Positions 38,286 through 48,541 of a stretch of DNA of 64,000 nt are shown here, piece after piece. Each line of letters begins with the position of its first letter. Position 1 is the first letter of the stretch. Origin of the DNA: Hyunsoonleella pacifica (GTDB lineage: Bacteria; Bacteroidota; Bacteroidia; Flavobacteriales; Flavobacteriaceae); NCBI RefSeq assembly GCF_004310335.1, contig NZ_SIRS01000001.1, forward strand, positions 744,001 through 808,000. The letters run 5' to 3'. Under the pieces are notes generated by a model, which saw only the letters and a program-made list of their open reading frames with translations, was not told where the DNA came from and ran no database searches. The translations under genes were made by a program, and so were the position numbers.

Positions 38286-39071
38286 ATGAGTCTTGAAATT
38301 ACAGATCAATTACAAAGAACAATTCGTTTTGAAAATACACCAAAGCGAATTGTGTCTTTAGTGCCCAGTCAAACTGAGTTATTATGTGATTTAGGCTTGG
38401 AAGATAATTTGGTTGGTGTTACTAAGTTTTGTGTGCACCCTAATCATATAAAATCTACTTCTAAGGTTGTTGGTGGTACAAAGCGAATCCATATTAAAAA
38501 GATTACAGCACTGCAACCAGATATCATTTTATGTAATAAAGAAGAAAATACTAAAGCTATAGTTGAGGCTTGTGCTACTATTGCACCTATTCATATATCT
38601 GATATATGTACTTTGAATGATAGTTTAATACTTATAAAGCAATATGGTAAGATTTTTGAAAAACAAGGCACTGCAACAAAACTAATTGAAACTATAAAAC
38701 GTGAAGCCGATATTTTTCAGAACTATATAAAAAACAAGCGGTCTTATAAAACAGCTTATTTTATTTGGATGTTGCCTTGGATGATGGCAGGAAAAAACAC
38801 ATTTATTGATTTCTTACTGCACCTTAACAGGTTTGAAAATATTACTCATAAAGCACGTTATCCTGAGGTTAATTTAAATGTAAATAAAGAAGTAGAATTG
38901 GTATTACTTTCAAGTGAACCCTTTCCATTTAAAGAAAAACATAAAAAAGAGTTACAAAAGTTTTATCCAAAAGCGAAAGTGCTTTTGGTAGATGGAGAGA
39001 TGTTCTCTTGGTATGGTTCGCGATTAACTAAAGCATTTGCTTACTTTAGATTGCTCCACGAACATCTTTAG
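38286..39071 (+). CDS. BtuF/FhuD-like metal-chelate binding protein without signal peptide
   Basis: The 261-residue protein matches helical-backbone binding proteins of cobalamin and haem ABC systems. It starts RIVSLVPSQTELLCDLGLEDNLVG-like and has KVVGGTKRIHIKKITALQPDIIL. No signal peptide or lipobox precedes it, so it appears cytosolic, unlike true BtuF. The ABC permease and ATPase genes are not nearby. A binding role for cobalamin or a related ligand is inferred from fold only. Its tail overlaps a small opposite-strand ORF. Confidence 0.78.
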   Translation: MSLEITDQLQRTIRFENTPKRIVSLVPSQTELLCDLGLEDNLVGVTKFCVHPNHIKSTSKVVGGTKRIHIKKITALQPDIILCNKEENTKAIVEACATIAPIHISDICTLNDSLILIKQYGKIFEKQGTATKLIETIKREADIFQNYIKNKRSYKTAYFIWMLPWMMAGKNTFIDFLLHLNRFENITHKARYPEVNLNVNKEVELVLLSSEPFPFKEKHKKELQKFYPKAKVLLVDGEMFSWYGSRLTKAFAYFRLLHEHL

Positions 39072-39192
39072 AAAATTCTACTTTACTGATATCATCAACA
39101 AAGTTTTTAATTCTACTTTCTAACTCCTTAACACTAACAAATTTGCTAGCGTCTGGTTTAATTTTCCCGACTTTACAAAAATGTGGACTCAT
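39046..39192 (-). CDS. Possible small ORF, 48 codons
   Basis: An ATG-started frame (start 39190-39192, stop 39046-39048) covers the otherwise empty gap between the BtuF-like gene and the next one. It has charged, helical composition (SVKELESRIKNFVDDISK) and overlaps the end of the plus-strand gene by 26 bp. No family recognised; it may be chance or a gene remnant. Confidence 0.25.
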   Translation of the reverse strand: MSPHFCKVGKIKPDASKFVSVKELESRIKNFVDDISKVEFSKDVRGAI

Positions 39193-39266
39193 AATACTTG
39201 TTTTAAGTAAATTACGAGGATGTATGTGATTTGGACGTAATGAGAACGTTAAAGAAAAGCTAAACT

Positions 39267-39464
39267 TTACACAGCAGCTGGTTGATGCTCTCTATGTAGA
39301 TAGTTTAGTTTATTGATTTTATTGAGAAGTTTAATAGCCTTGTATTCAGAGAAATCACTTAAAGGCGCATCAGTTTGTCTTAAGTTATATGCCCTTTCTA
39401 CAAGCGCCTTATATTTTTTAGTTAGTTCAATTTGGTTTTGCTCAATGGACTTCACGTTATTCAT
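39267..39464 (-). CDS. Small hypothetical protein, 65 residues
   Basis: A short, highly charged, helical protein (LTKKYKALVERAYNLRQTDA, then KLLNKINKLNYLHREHQ) without signal peptide. I recognise no family. It looks like a real gene because of regular codon use and the clean 140-bp gap upstream; its role is unknown. Confidence 0.55.
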   Translation of the reverse strand: MNNVKSIEQNQIELTKKYKALVERAYNLRQTDAPLSDFSEYKAIKLLNKINKLNYLHREHQPAAV

Positions 39465-39604
39465 ATCGAAGTATTTTTGAGAAATGGTTTTTTAGTTAGA
39501 AAGACTTTAATTAGTTACTCCTATTGGTAATGTTGTGTTAATATTTGTGCAACAAAAACCAAACTTCTTTAAATTTAATGAATTAATTTGAAATACAGTT
39601 AGTT

Positions 39605-40105
39605 ATGCGTCTATTTATTTTATGCTTTTTTGTTTTCTCTTTTGTTATTAAGGCTCAAGAAAAAAAATGCAATTGTTGTACAGAAAAACATTCAGAGTTT
39701 GATTTCTGGAAAGGTACTTGGACGGTTACAAAACCTGATGGCTCGATAGCTGGAACAAATATCATTGATAAAATCCAAAACAATTGTATTTTAAGAGAGA
39801 ATTGGACTAGTGCTAAAGGTAATTTTACAGGAACTAGTACTAATTTTTATAATTATGCTAAAAAACAATGGGAACAAATTTGGGTAGATAACCAAGGTAG
39901 TAGCCTACATTTAAAAGGTAATCGTATTGATAATAGAATGATTTTAAAGACTGATGTAGCTCAAAATAAAGAAGGTAATCCTTATTATCATAAAGTAACT
40001 TGGACTTTAAATGAAGACGGTACCGTTCGGCAATACTGGGAAACTATTACCAATGATAAAGATATTACAGTTGTATTTGATGGTTTGTATAAAAAAACCG
40101 AATAA
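39605..40105 (+). CDS. Secreted DUF1579-like protein
   Basis: The 166-residue protein has a signal peptide (residues 1-17, ending KAQE) and then a CNCC motif and EFDFWKGTWTV. The latter resembles the start of DUF1579-type beta-barrel domains (FDFWxGxW). Aromatic residues recur every 20-30 positions, consistent with a small barrel. Function unknown. A shared hairpin terminator lies at its stop codon. Confidence 0.7.
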   Translation: MRLFILCFFVFSFVIKAQEKKCNCCTEKHSEFDFWKGTWTVTKPDGSIAGTNIIDKIQNNCILRENWTSAKGNFTGTSTNFYNYAKKQWEQIWVDNQGSSLHLKGNRIDNRMILKTDVAQNKEGNPYYHKVTWTLNEDGTVRQYWETITNDKDITVVFDGLYKKTE

Positions 40106-40117
40106 GGAATTATTCGG
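40098..40117. terminator. Bidirectional hairpin at convergent gene ends
   Basis: CCGAATAA (40098-40105, containing the stop codon) pairs with TTATTCGG (40110-40117) around GGAA, with A- and T-rich flanks. Confidence 0.75.
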
Positions 40118-40138
40118 CTTAAAATATATCAAAAAGTT

Positions 40139-40846
40139 TTATTTATCTTGAAGTGCAAATACGCGTTTCAATAAATCTGTTGTTCTAGAGCCTATTTTGT
40201 TACGTATGTCTTTCTCTTCAATTGCAATCATAGTGTAAACGCCTTTAAGCGCTTCAGTTGTTACATAATCAGTCAAATCAGGATTCACATCATTTGTAAA
40301 AGGTAAAGTATTGTATTTGTTAATTAAATTCTTCCAAATATCATCAGCACCCACTTTAGAAAATGAATTTTTGATTACGGGATTAAACTTTGTATAAAGT
40401 GCAGATTGCGTTTTTGATGTTAAATATTGTGTAGCGGCATCATCATTACCCAATAAAATGTTTTTAGCATTTGCAAACGTGATACCTTTAACGGCATCAA
40501 CAAAAATTGGGGTTGCTTCCTTAACAGCATCTTCAGCTGCTCTATTCAATACTTTTAAACCTTCATCTGCAAGTTTATTTAAACCTATATCTCGAAGCGC
40601 CTTATCAACTTTTCTTAATTCTTCAGGTAAAAGAATTTTAACAAGTTCGTTTCTAAAAAAGCCATCTTTTTGTGTGAGTTTGGTAACTTGTTTATCAATT
40701 CCAAAATCAAGAGCTTGGCGTAATCCAGAAGCTATTTCAGTATTAGTTATACCACCACCTTGCGGTAATTGGTCAATAACACCTTGTAATTCAGCACAAG
40801 CTACAAGATTTAAAATAAGAAAGACTGAAAGTATTTTGCGTATCAT
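40139..40846 (-). CDS. DUF4197 lipoprotein
   Basis: The 235-residue protein has a lipobox (LNLVAC, Cys17). The mature part reads as DUF4197: EIASGLRQALDFGIDKQVTKL near 38-58, LGDDDAATQYLT-like (LLGNDDAATQYL), and TEALKGVYTMIAIEEKDIR at the C terminus. It is an envelope protein of unknown function, common in Bacteroidetes. Its upstream region carries a hairpin at 40895-40918. Confidence 0.88.
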   Translation of the reverse strand: MIRKILSVFLILNLVACAELQGVIDQLPQGGGITNTEIASGLRQALDFGIDKQVTKLTQKDGFFRNELVKILLPEELRKVDKALRDIGLNKLADEGLKVLNRAAEDAVKEATPIFVDAVKGITFANAKNILLGNDDAATQYLTSKTQSALYTKFNPVIKNSFSKVGADDIWKNLINKYNTLPFTNDVNPDLTDYVTTEALKGVYTMIAIEEKDIRNKIGSRTTDLLKRVFALQDK

Positions 40847-40894
40847 GATATTTGGGTTTTATTTTCAAAAATAGTGAATACTAAAAAAATAAGA

Positions 40895-40926
40895 CACTCA
40901 AATATTACTATTTGAATGCCTTTTTT
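40895..40926. terminator. Hairpin with T-run between two divergent genes
   Basis: CACTCAAATA (40895-40904) and TATTTGAATG (40909-40918) pair with two mismatches around TTAC; Ts follow on the right and a T-rich run on the minus strand. No transcript that needs ending is obvious, so it may be a leader structure of the DUF4197 gene. Confidence 0.35.
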
Positions 40927-41096
40927 ATTCCAACCAGATTAATCCCTCAATCAACCAGATTTTTATTCTTATTTATAAGACACATTACTATTTAAAAAGT
41001 CACATGATTTCAAAAAATTTTATATTTTGCAAATAATTCCAACCAAATACAATTCTAGCATAATACTTGTTATTACTGATATAGAAACTAATTATA

Positions 41097-42230
41097 ATGT
41101 ATTTGAAATTTAAAATGAAAAGGTATATACCTTTAATTCTATTGTTTATTGTCCCATTTTTTTGTTTGGGGCAAATTAAAATCTCTGAAAATATTCGAGA
41201 ATCTGCATTGACTAAAAGTGATGAGAACGCACTTTATTTCGTAGATTTTTGGGCTACTTGGTGTGGTCCTTGTATACACGCATCAAAATATTTAACGTCT
41301 TTACAACGACAATATCCTGATAAATTTCACATTATGTCTTTGAGTAAGGAAAACCCAGATATTGTTAAACGTTTTATGCAGAAACATGCTTTGGAATTGG
41401 CTGTAGCCATTGATTATAATGGCGAAACTTTTTCAAAATATAATATTGCTAGTTTGCCCTATGGTATTTTGCTTAATGCTAATGGGGAAAAGCTTTGGGA
41501 AGGGCATCCTGCTGAATTTAAAACGTATCACTTAGATGGCTATTTAAGCACTAATAAAAAAACGATTAGTGTAAATAAAATGTATCAACTACAATCCTTT
41601 AAACCTATTGCTATTGCAAAATCTAAAGATTTTAAAGGCAATTTTGACATCTCTAAACTAAAAGAACCGATTACAAGTATACGCGTAGAGAAAAAACCAA
41701 ATTATCTGGAACTTTCAGGAAGTTTACAGGATATTTTGGCGTACACTAATAATGCTTTTGTTGGGCAAATTAAAGGGGATTCAGATTTAGAGACGTATTA
41801 TCGTGTTAGATTTAAATATGAAACAGAAGCTTTTAATAATAAGACTAAAGAAATTTTAAATCGTTTGAAATTATCGCAAAATGAAACCAATGTAAGTGGA
41901 GAGGTTTTATTTTTTGATATTAAAGATTCTAATTTTTGGGATATTAATCAAATAGACTGGGGAATTGATACGCCAAACTTTTTAATTGGGGACTCCGATA
42001 TTAAAGCTGATAATGTTTCTTTAAACCAGATAAATTATCAAATAGCAAATTTGATTCATATACCTATAGTAACGAATAATGCTAAAATAGCTAAAGAGTT
42101 ACACGATTGGGATATACACTATAAGTATTTTGAGTTGATGACGTCTAGTCTTAATAATACTTATGGTATTAAAGTAGAGAAACGTATTGGAGAATATCCA
42201 AACTATATTATAACAAAAAAGACGCCGTAA
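41097..42230 (+). CDS. Secreted thioredoxin-fold protein
   Basis: The protein of about 377 residues has a signal peptide (MKRYIPLILLFIVPFFCLGQ after a short leader) and a thioredoxin domain with the active site FWATWCGPC near 52-60. The C-terminal two thirds is a less familiar region of unknown fold. It is probably a periplasmic thiol-disulfide oxidoreductase. ATG 41115 is an equally good start, placing the signal peptide at the N terminus. A terminator hairpin overlaps the stop codon. Confidence 0.82.
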   Translation: MYLKFKMKRYIPLILLFIVPFFCLGQIKISENIRESALTKSDENALYFVDFWATWCGPCIHASKYLTSLQRQYPDKFHIMSLSKENPDIVKRFMQKHALELAVAIDYNGETFSKYNIASLPYGILLNANGEKLWEGHPAEFKTYHLDGYLSTNKKTISVNKMYQLQSFKPIAIAKSKDFKGNFDISKLKEPITSIRVEKKPNYLELSGSLQDILAYTNNAFVGQIKGDSDLETYYRVRFKYETEAFNNKTKEILNRLKLSQNETNVSGEVLFFDIKDSNFWDINQIDWGIDTPNFLIGDSDIKADNVSLNQINYQIANLIHIPIVTNNAKIAKELHDWDIHYKYFELMTSSLNNTYGIKVEKRIGEYPNYIITKKTP

Positions 42231-42243
42231 TTGGCGTCTTTTT
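42221..42243. terminator. Bidirectional terminator between thioredoxin-fold gene and ompA-like gene
   Basis: GACGCC (42221-42226) pairs with GGCGTC (42233-42238), with A-run on the left and T-run on the right. The stop codon TAA lies in the loop. Confidence 0.92.
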
Positions 42244-42264
42244 CTGTGTTAATTGAAACTTATT

Positions 42265-43362
42265 TTAGTTACCAATTACTCTAAACTCAGTTCTTCTATT
42301 TTTTCTATGCTCTCCTTCAGAACAGTCTACACCATTAGAACAACGATTTACTAATCTAGATTCTCCATATCCTTTTGCAGATAATCTACTTCTAGAAATA
42401 CCTTTTGATACTAAGTAGTTTACAACAGAGTTAGCACGTTGTTGAGATAAAGACATATTGAAATCATCATTACCTCTAGAATCTGTATGAGACATTAATT
42501 CAATACTTACAGGCTTACTATTTAATAGTGGTAGTAAAGTTTCATCAATAATCTTTTTAGAAGCAGGCGTGATACGAGCACTACCTAATTCGTAGAAAAT
42601 TGGTAATACGTTAGCATTCAATAACCCACAATCTACTTCTTCCCAAGTAGTTAAACCACCTTTTTTAGCTAATACAGTTCTTGTAACAGTTTTTGATTGT
42701 GCAGGAACAGTAACGCTTCTTGTGGTAGCTGGAGTTGCTAATACTTGACGCTTAATTGTTTTGTACTCAGCAGGAATTTCAATTTCATCCATTCTTGCAG
42801 GCGTTTTAACAACACGTTTTTTGTAAGTAGCACCCCTTTCTGGTACAGGAATATTACTAGTACCAGCATCATTAGATAATGTAGTAAAACTTACATCTCT
42901 AAACTGTGCAGGATATTCTACAAAACACGCAACCATACAATCTTCTTTGTTAGGAGAGTCACAAGCAGTTTCTCTGTATTCCCAACCAGAAGTTTTTGGA
43001 TAGGTTTCAAAAGTTCTTGAATCTGATCCAAAACTTGCAGGAATTACATTTAAGTCTGTTCTACCTTCTTTACTAACGTAAGGTACTTCAATAGTTTCAT
43101 AGGTAGCAGGAACATAAACAAATTTCTTAGAAGCTTCTTTAACAAGTACACGCTCTTCAACAGTTCTGTAAGTAGCAGGAACAACTTCTAATTTAGTATA
43201 CGCAGGATAGGTTTGTAGAGTTTCTTCAACTGTTTTAAACTCATCTTTTGTAATACATTTAACGTAACACTTCCCTGGATCTGGATTAGCAGGTAAGTTT
43301 TGTGCTTGGGACATTCCGAAGCCTAATAAAAAAGTTAGGCATAAAATAAAATTTGATTTCAT
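42265..43362 (-). CDS. OmpA-family outer-membrane lipid/peptidoglycan-binding protein
   Basis: The 365-residue protein has a signal peptide and a C-terminal OmpA domain (about residues 245-365): ELMSHTDSRGNDDFNMSLSQQRA, then RRTEFRVIGN (given in parts). This domain binds peptidoglycan. The N-terminal half is a set of about seven repeats of the form VPAxYxTVxxxVLVK, for example VPATYRTVEERVLVKEA and VPATYETIEVPYV. It probably links the outer membrane to the wall; the repeat region has no known function to me. Confidence 0.88.
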   Translation of the reverse strand: MKSNFILCLTFLLGFGMSQAQNLPANPDPGKCYVKCITKDEFKTVEETLQTYPAYTKLEVVPATYRTVEERVLVKEASKKFVYVPATYETIEVPYVSKEGRTDLNVIPASFGSDSRTFETYPKTSGWEYRETACDSPNKEDCMVACFVEYPAQFRDVSFTTLSNDAGTSNIPVPERGATYKKRVVKTPARMDEIEIPAEYKTIKRQVLATPATTRSVTVPAQSKTVTRTVLAKKGGLTTWEEVDCGLLNANVLPIFYELGSARITPASKKIIDETLLPLLNSKPVSIELMSHTDSRGNDDFNMSLSQQRANSVVNYLVSKGISRSRLSAKGYGESRLVNRCSNGVDCSEGEHRKNRRTEFRVIGN

Positions 43363-43513
43363 AAAAATTAAGAAATTAGTTAATGGTTATTTTCTATTCA
43401 ATTATTATGACACCAAGATATTAATTAAGTCACAATTAACATTTGTTAATTTTAACAAATGTTAATTTTTGTTTGTAACTAATTGATTTTTATTATTTTA
43501 TTTAATAAAATGA

Positions 43514-44368
43514 TTAAGAAAAAATAACAGTCTTGTTATTATATACCATTACCTTTCTTTCAGAGTGAAGTTTAATAGCGTTAGCTAAAACAATTTTTTC
43601 TAAGTCACGTCCTTTAGCAATTAAATCTTTTATTGTGTAGGCATGTGTTACTCTAGCTACATCTTGTTCTATAATAGGACCAGCATCTAACTCTTCAGTT
43701 ATATAATGACTCGTAGCACCTATGATTTTTACACCTCGTTTGTAGGCAGAGTGATAAGGTTTAGCACCAACAAACGCGGGTAAAAATGAATGATGAATAT
43801 TGATTATTTTATTAGTATACCTATCAATTAATTCAGGTGATACAATTTGCATATATCTAGCTAGTACAATAAAATCAATATTATGCTCCTGTAATAATTT
43901 CAATTGTTCACGTTCAGCTTCTATTTTAGTGTCTTTTGTTACCGGAATGTGATAATATGGAATTTTAAAGCTATCAGCAATTGGTTTTAAATCGTTATGG
44001 TTACTAATGATAAAAGGTATTTCAAGGTTGAGTTCTCCAGAATTATAACGTCCAAGAATGTCATATAAGCAATGATCGTATTTAGACACAAATAATGCCA
44101 TTTTTGGTCTTTTATCTGAGGAGTAAATACGCCATTTCATTTGAAGGCCATCGGCTAGTTCAGTTTTAAAACAATCTTTAAAGACATTAGTTGAAAAACT
44201 ATCATCTAAAAACTCACTTTCTAATCTCATGAAAAAAATATCCTGTTGTCTATCGACGTGTTGATCTAAATACACAATGTTACCATTCTTTTTGGCAATA
44301 AAATTAGTAACCGTTGCGATAATGTTAGAACGGTCCTTACAATGTATCAAGATGGTAATTTTCTTCAT
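43514..44368 (-). CDS. purU: Formyltetrahydrofolate deformylase
   Basis: PurU hydrolyses 10-formyl-THF to formate and THF, balancing one-carbon units for purine synthesis. The 284-residue protein has an N-terminal ACT domain (about residues 1-80, ILIHCKDRSNIIATVT) and a C-terminal formyltransferase fold with NIHHSFLPAFVG and DAGPIIEQD, the family's catalytic-site motifs. Length fits. It is divergent from icmF with 142 bp between. Confidence 0.96.
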   Translation of the reverse strand: MKKITILIHCKDRSNIIATVTNFIAKKNGNIVYLDQHVDRQQDIFFMRLESEFLDDSFSTNVFKDCFKTELADGLQMKWRIYSSDKRPKMALFVSKYDHCLYDILGRYNSGELNLEIPFIISNHNDLKPIADSFKIPYYHIPVTKDTKIEAEREQLKLLQEHNIDFIVLARYMQIVSPELIDRYTNKIINIHHSFLPAFVGAKPYHSAYKRGVKIIGATSHYITEELDAGPIIEQDVARVTHAYTIKDLIAKGRDLEKIVLANAIKLHSERKVMVYNNKTVIFS

Positions 44369-44510
44369 AAGTTAATCTTTAAGGTCTCAAAAATAAATAA
44401 AAACCGTTTCAAGCTTGTTTATCTTGTAAATTTTGCAAAATAACTTTAAAATTTAATATTTTTTTGAATTATTCGTAAATTGCGAACGATAAATTAACTA
44501 TTTTTCAATA

Positions 44511-47500
44511 ATGAATCAACATAAACCCTACATACCAAAACATAAAATACGTATTGTTACTGCAGCATCATTATTTGACGGACATGATGCGTCCATAAAT
44601 ATTATGCGCCGTATTATCCAAGCCACTGGGGTAGAGGTTATTCACTTAGGGCATGATAGAAGCGTAGAAGAAGTTGTAAATACAGCTATTCAAGAGGATG
44701 TGAATGCAATTTGTTTAACCTCATATCAAGGCGGACATAACGAGTATTTTAAATATATGTTTGATTTACTAAAAGATAGAGATGCATCACATATTAAAAT
44801 ATTTGGTGGTGGCGGTGGTGTTATATTACCATCTGAGATAAAAGATTTAATGGATTACGGTATCTCTCGTATTTACTCTCCTGATGATGGCAGGGAAATG
44901 GGACTACAGGGTATGATTAATGATTTGGTGGAACAATCTGATTTTGCTGTTGGTAACACTCTAAATGTCGATATTAATACACTTAAGGATAAAAATTCAA
45001 AGGATATTGCTCGTATCATTTCTTCAGCCGAAAATTTTCAGGATGTAGCTGCAGCTACCCTAAATAAAATTCGTCTAATAAATAAAACATCTAAAACACC
45101 AGTTCTTGGAGTAACAGGAACAGGAGGTGCTGGGAAATCAAGTTTGGTAGATGAACTAGTGCGTCGTTTTTTAATGGATTTCCCAGAGAAAACTGTTGGT
45201 ATAATTTCTGTTGATCCTTCGAAACGTAAAACTGGAGGTGCATTACTAGGAGATAGAATTAGAATGAATGCTATTAATACACCAAGAGTATACATGCGTA
45301 GTTTGGCTACACGTCAGTCTAATTTGGCTTTATCAGTTCATGTTAATGATGCAGTAGAAGTGTTGAAAGCTGCTGAATACGATCTAATTGTTTTAGAAAC
45401 TTCAGGAATAGGGCAAAGTGACACTGAGATTATAGAGCATTCTGATGTTGCGTTATATGTTATGACCCCAGAATTTGGTGCAGCTACTCAGTTAGAGAAA
45501 ATAGATATGTTAGATTTTGCCGATCTAGTGGCTATAAATAAGTTTGATAAACGAGGTGCTTTGGATGCACTACGCGATGTAAAAAAGCAATACATGCGCA
45601 ACAATAACCTTTGGGATACCCCTCAAGAGGAGTTGCCTGTATATGGAACAATTGCATCACAATTTAACGATCCCGGAATGCATACGCTTTACAAAGCTAT
45701 TATGGATACTTTAGTTGAAAAAACAGGTGCCAATTTGCAATCAAGTTTTACTGTTTCTGAAAATTTGAGTGAAAAGATATTCGTAATTCCTCCTTCCAGA
45801 AATCGTTATTTATCAGAAATAGCAGAAGGTAACAGAGCGTATAATAAACATGTAAAAGAACAATCTAAAATTGCACAAACTCTTTTTGGCATTTACCAAG
45901 CTATATGTTCCGTTGTTGGGATTTACAATATGAATGAAATATCATTTTTAAATACTTTAGGTTTAAATTCTGAAGCGCTTCTAAAACAAGTTAATAGTGA
46001 TAAAAAAGACTTTTTAGATCTTTTAATAAAGGAATTTGATAAGGTAAAAATGAATTTAAGCCAACACCATTGGATAACTATTCTAGATTGGAAAGACAAA
46101 GTAAGTAAATATAGAGACCCAACCTATACGTTCAAAGTAAGGGATAAATCTATAGAAATTAAAACGCATACAGAATCACTATCTCATACACAAATTCCAA
46201 AAGTGTCCTTACCAAAATATGAAGCATGGGGAGATGTTTTACAATGGATTTTACAAGAGAATGTGCCTGGAGAGTTTCCTTATACAGCAGGTTTGTACCC
46301 ATTTAAACGAACGGGAGAAGATCCTGCAAGAATGTTTGCGGGAGAGGGAGGACCTGAGCGTACCAATAAGCGTTTTCATTATGTAAGTGCAGGTATGTCT
46401 GCTAAGCGTTTATCTACAGCTTTTGATAGTGTAACCTTGTATGGTAATGATCCTGATTACCGCCCAGACATTTATGGTAAAATAGGTAATGCTGGTGTTT
46501 CTATTTGTTGTTTAGATGATGCTAAAAAATTGTACTCTGGATTTAACTTAGCAGATCCCATGACGTCTGTAAGTATGACTATTAATGGACCTGCACCAAT
46601 GCTGTTAGGTTTTTTTATGAATGCAGCTATAGATCAACAATGTGAAATTTACATCAAGGAAAATAATCTTCAAGATAGCGTAGAAGCAAAAATTAAAGCA
46701 ATATATAAAAGTAAAGAACGCCCAAAATATAACGGAGCGTTACCAGAAGGAAATGACGGACTAGGCTTAATGCTTTTAGGTGTTACAGGTAATCAGGTAT
46801 TATCTAAGGATATATATCAAAAAATTAAGTATAACACTATTGCACAAGTTAGAGGTACGGTACAAGCAGATATATTAAAAGAGGATCAAGCACAAAACAC
46901 CTGTATTTTTTCAACAGAATTTGCACTTCGTCTTATGGGAGATGTACAAGAATATTTTATTGACCATAAGGTTAGAAATTTTTATTCTGTTTCCATTTCT
47001 GGATATCATATTGCGGAAGCTGGTGCAAACCCAATAACCCAGTTGGCGTTAACACTATCTAATGGTTTTACTTATGTAGAGTATTACTTGAGTAGAGGAA
47101 TGGATATTAACAAGTTTGGGCCAAATTTATCCTTCTTTTTCTCAAATGGCATCGACCCAGAATATGCAGTTATTGGTCGTGTAGCTCGAAAAATTTGGGC
47201 TAAAGCCATGAAAGAGAAATATGGTGCCAATTCAAGAGCACAAATGTTAAAGTATCATATTCAAACTTCGGGTAGAAGTCTACATGCTCAAGAAATTGAT
47301 TTTAATGATATAAGAACTACGCTTCAAGCATTATATGCTATTTATGATAACTGTAATTCGTTACATACTAATGCTTATGATGAAGCTATTACTACACCAA
47401 CTGAAGCTTCAGTGCGTCGTGCTATGGCCATTCAACTCATTATCAATAAAGAATTAGGGCTAGCTAAAAATGAAAACCCAATTCAAGGCGCCTTTATTAT

Positions 47501-47945
47501 TGAAGAATTAACAGATTTAGTGGAAGAAGCCGTATTACAAGAGTTTGATAAGATTACAGAACGAGGTGGTGTTCTTGGTGCTATGGAAACCATGTATCAA
47601 CGTAGTAAAATTCAAGAAGAAAGTTTATACTACGAAACTTTAAAACACAATGGTAAGTTTCCAATTATAGGAGTGAATACTTTTTTAAGTAGTAAAGGTT
47701 CTCCAACTATACTACCAAATGAAGTAATAAGAGCAACAGAAGAGGAAAAACAATTTCAAATAGAAACGTTAACAAACCTTTATAAAGCAAATAACTCAGA
47801 AGATCTTTTAAAACAACTACAGGAAACAGCAATTCGTAATGAAAATATTTTTGAAGCCCTAATGGATGTATGTAAAGTATGCTCATTAGGTCAAATTACA
47901 AAGGCTTTATTTGAAGTAGGAGGGCAGTACCGTAGGAATATGTAA
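44511..47945 (+). CDS. icmF: Fused isobutyryl-CoA mutase IcmF
   Basis: The 1144-residue protein joins, in order, an adenosylcobalamin-binding domain (DGHDASIN near 24), a MeaB-like G-protein chaperone (Walker [13 protein letters not shown] near 199) and the mutase large-subunit barrel ([24 protein letters not shown] in parts). This is the IcmF layout, which interconverts isobutyryl- and n-butyryl-CoA and may act on related acyl-CoAs. It needs B12; the BtuF-like protein at 38.3 kb may or may not be related. Length is near normal. Confidence 0.93.
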   Translation: MNQHKPYIPKHKIRIVTAASLFDGHDASINIMRRIIQATGVEVIHLGHDRSVEEVVNTAIQEDVNAICLTSYQGGHNEYFKYMFDLLKDRDASHIKIFGGGGGVILPSEIKDLMDYGISRIYSPDDGREMGLQGMINDLVEQSDFAVGNTLNVDINTLKDKNSKDIARIISSAENFQDVAAATLNKIRLINKTSKTPVLGVTGTGGAGKSSLVDELVRRFLMDFPEKTVGIISVDPSKRKTGGALLGDRIRMNAINTPRVYMRSLATRQSNLALSVHVNDAVEVLKAAEYDLIVLETSGIGQSDTEIIEHSDVALYVMTPEFGAATQLEKIDMLDFADLVAINKFDKRGALDALRDVKKQYMRNNNLWDTPQEELPVYGTIASQFNDPGMHTLYKAIMDTLVEKTGANLQSSFTVSENLSEKIFVIPPSRNRYLSEIAEGNRAYNKHVKEQSKIAQTLFGIYQAICSVVGIYNMNEISFLNTLGLNSEALLKQVNSDKKDFLDLLIKEFDKVKMNLSQHHWITILDWKDKVSKYRDPTYTFKVRDKSIEIKTHTESLSHTQIPKVSLPKYEAWGDVLQWILQENVPGEFPYTAGLYPFKRTGEDPARMFAGEGGPERTNKRFHYVSAGMSAKRLSTAFDSVTLYGNDPDYRPDIYGKIGNAGVSICCLDDAKKLYSGFNLADPMTSVSMTINGPAPMLLGFFMNAAIDQQCEIYIKENNLQDSVEAKIKAIYKSKERPKYNGALPEGNDGLGLMLLGVTGNQVLSKDIYQKIKYNTIAQVRGTVQADILKEDQAQNTCIFSTEFALRLMGDVQEYFIDHKVRNFYSVSISGYHIAEAGANPITQLALTLSNGFTYVEYYLSRGMDINKFGPNLSFFFSNGIDPEYAVIGRVARKIWAKAMKEKYGANSRAQMLKYHIQTSGRSLHAQEIDFNDIRTTLQALYAIYDNCNSLHTNAYDEAITTPTEASVRRAMAIQLIINKELGLAKNENPIQGAFIIEELTDLVEEAVLQEFDKITERGGVLGAMETMYQRSKIQEESLYYETLKHNGKFPIIGVNTFLSSKGSPTILPNEVIRATEEEKQFQIETLTNLYKANNSEDLLKQLQETAIRNENIFEALMDVCKVCSLGQITKALFEVGGQYRRNM

Positions 47946-47987
47946 TACAGTTTTACCACTCAAAAAAGATAATAGAGGTTTAAAAAG

Positions 47988-48018
47988 TTGCGTGTCATGA
48001 CAAAATTTTTTATTTTTG
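47988..48018 (+). promoter_or_regulatory. Promoter of the Xre-RES toxin-antitoxin operon
   Basis: TTG (47988-47990), 20 bp, then TATTTTTG (48011-48018): the best -33/-7 pair in the window. It lies 17 bp before ATG 48036, ruling out the in-frame GTG or TTG further upstream. Confidence 0.7.
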
Positions 48019-48035
48019 TGACAAATGTCGTTTTA

Positions 48036-48530
48036 ATGAAGAATCAACAAGGTATTAAAGATATTATTAAAGAACCCCAAGCCTTTTATGGGCTTCAAAA
48101 TAAATACCAGCGTATTACTAGTGTTTTAGGGGGGAGTGTTGCTGTAGGTTATAGTATAAATAGCGATATGGATCTTATCGAAATCACTAGAAAAGGGCTT
48201 CCTAAATCTGTTATACAAACTATAAGTAGCATTCTATCTATTTCTATGGAAAAGATGAGTAAGTTATTACACGTATCCCATCGTACTTTGCAACGTAAAA
48301 GCGATAGTGATTTACTCAATGTTTATCCAACAGAGCAAATTTTAGAAATAGCTGGCGTAATTTCTATGGGTATAGAAGTATTTGGTTCTATAGATATGCT
48401 TACAAAATGGTTACACACAGAACTTCGCCACCTTAATTATAAAACACCAATAGATTACCTCGATACTACTTTTGGTGTAGCTCTTATAAAAGACACTTTG
48501 GGCCGTATAGAGCATGGTATATATTCTTAA
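48036..48530 (+). CDS. Xre/ParS-type antitoxin (DUF2384, MbcA-like)
   Basis: The protein of about 164 residues has an Xre-like HTH (SMEKMSKLLHVSHRTLQRKS) and a C-terminal DUF2384 toxin-binding domain (MLTKWLHTELRHLNYKTPIDYL, given in parts). It neutralises the RES toxin encoded 11 bp downstream and would repress their shared promoter. An extension to 47988 is possible but would begin upstream of the promoter, so ATG 48036 is preferred. Confidence 0.9.
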   Translation: MKNQQGIKDIIKEPQAFYGLQNKYQRITSVLGGSVAVGYSINSDMDLIEITRKGLPKSVIQTISSILSISMEKMSKLLHVSHRTLQRKSDSDLLNVYPTEQILEIAGVISMGIEVFGSIDMLTKWLHTELRHLNYKTPIDYLDTTFGVALIKDTLGRIEHGIYS

Positions 48531-48541
48531 TATTTGATGTA

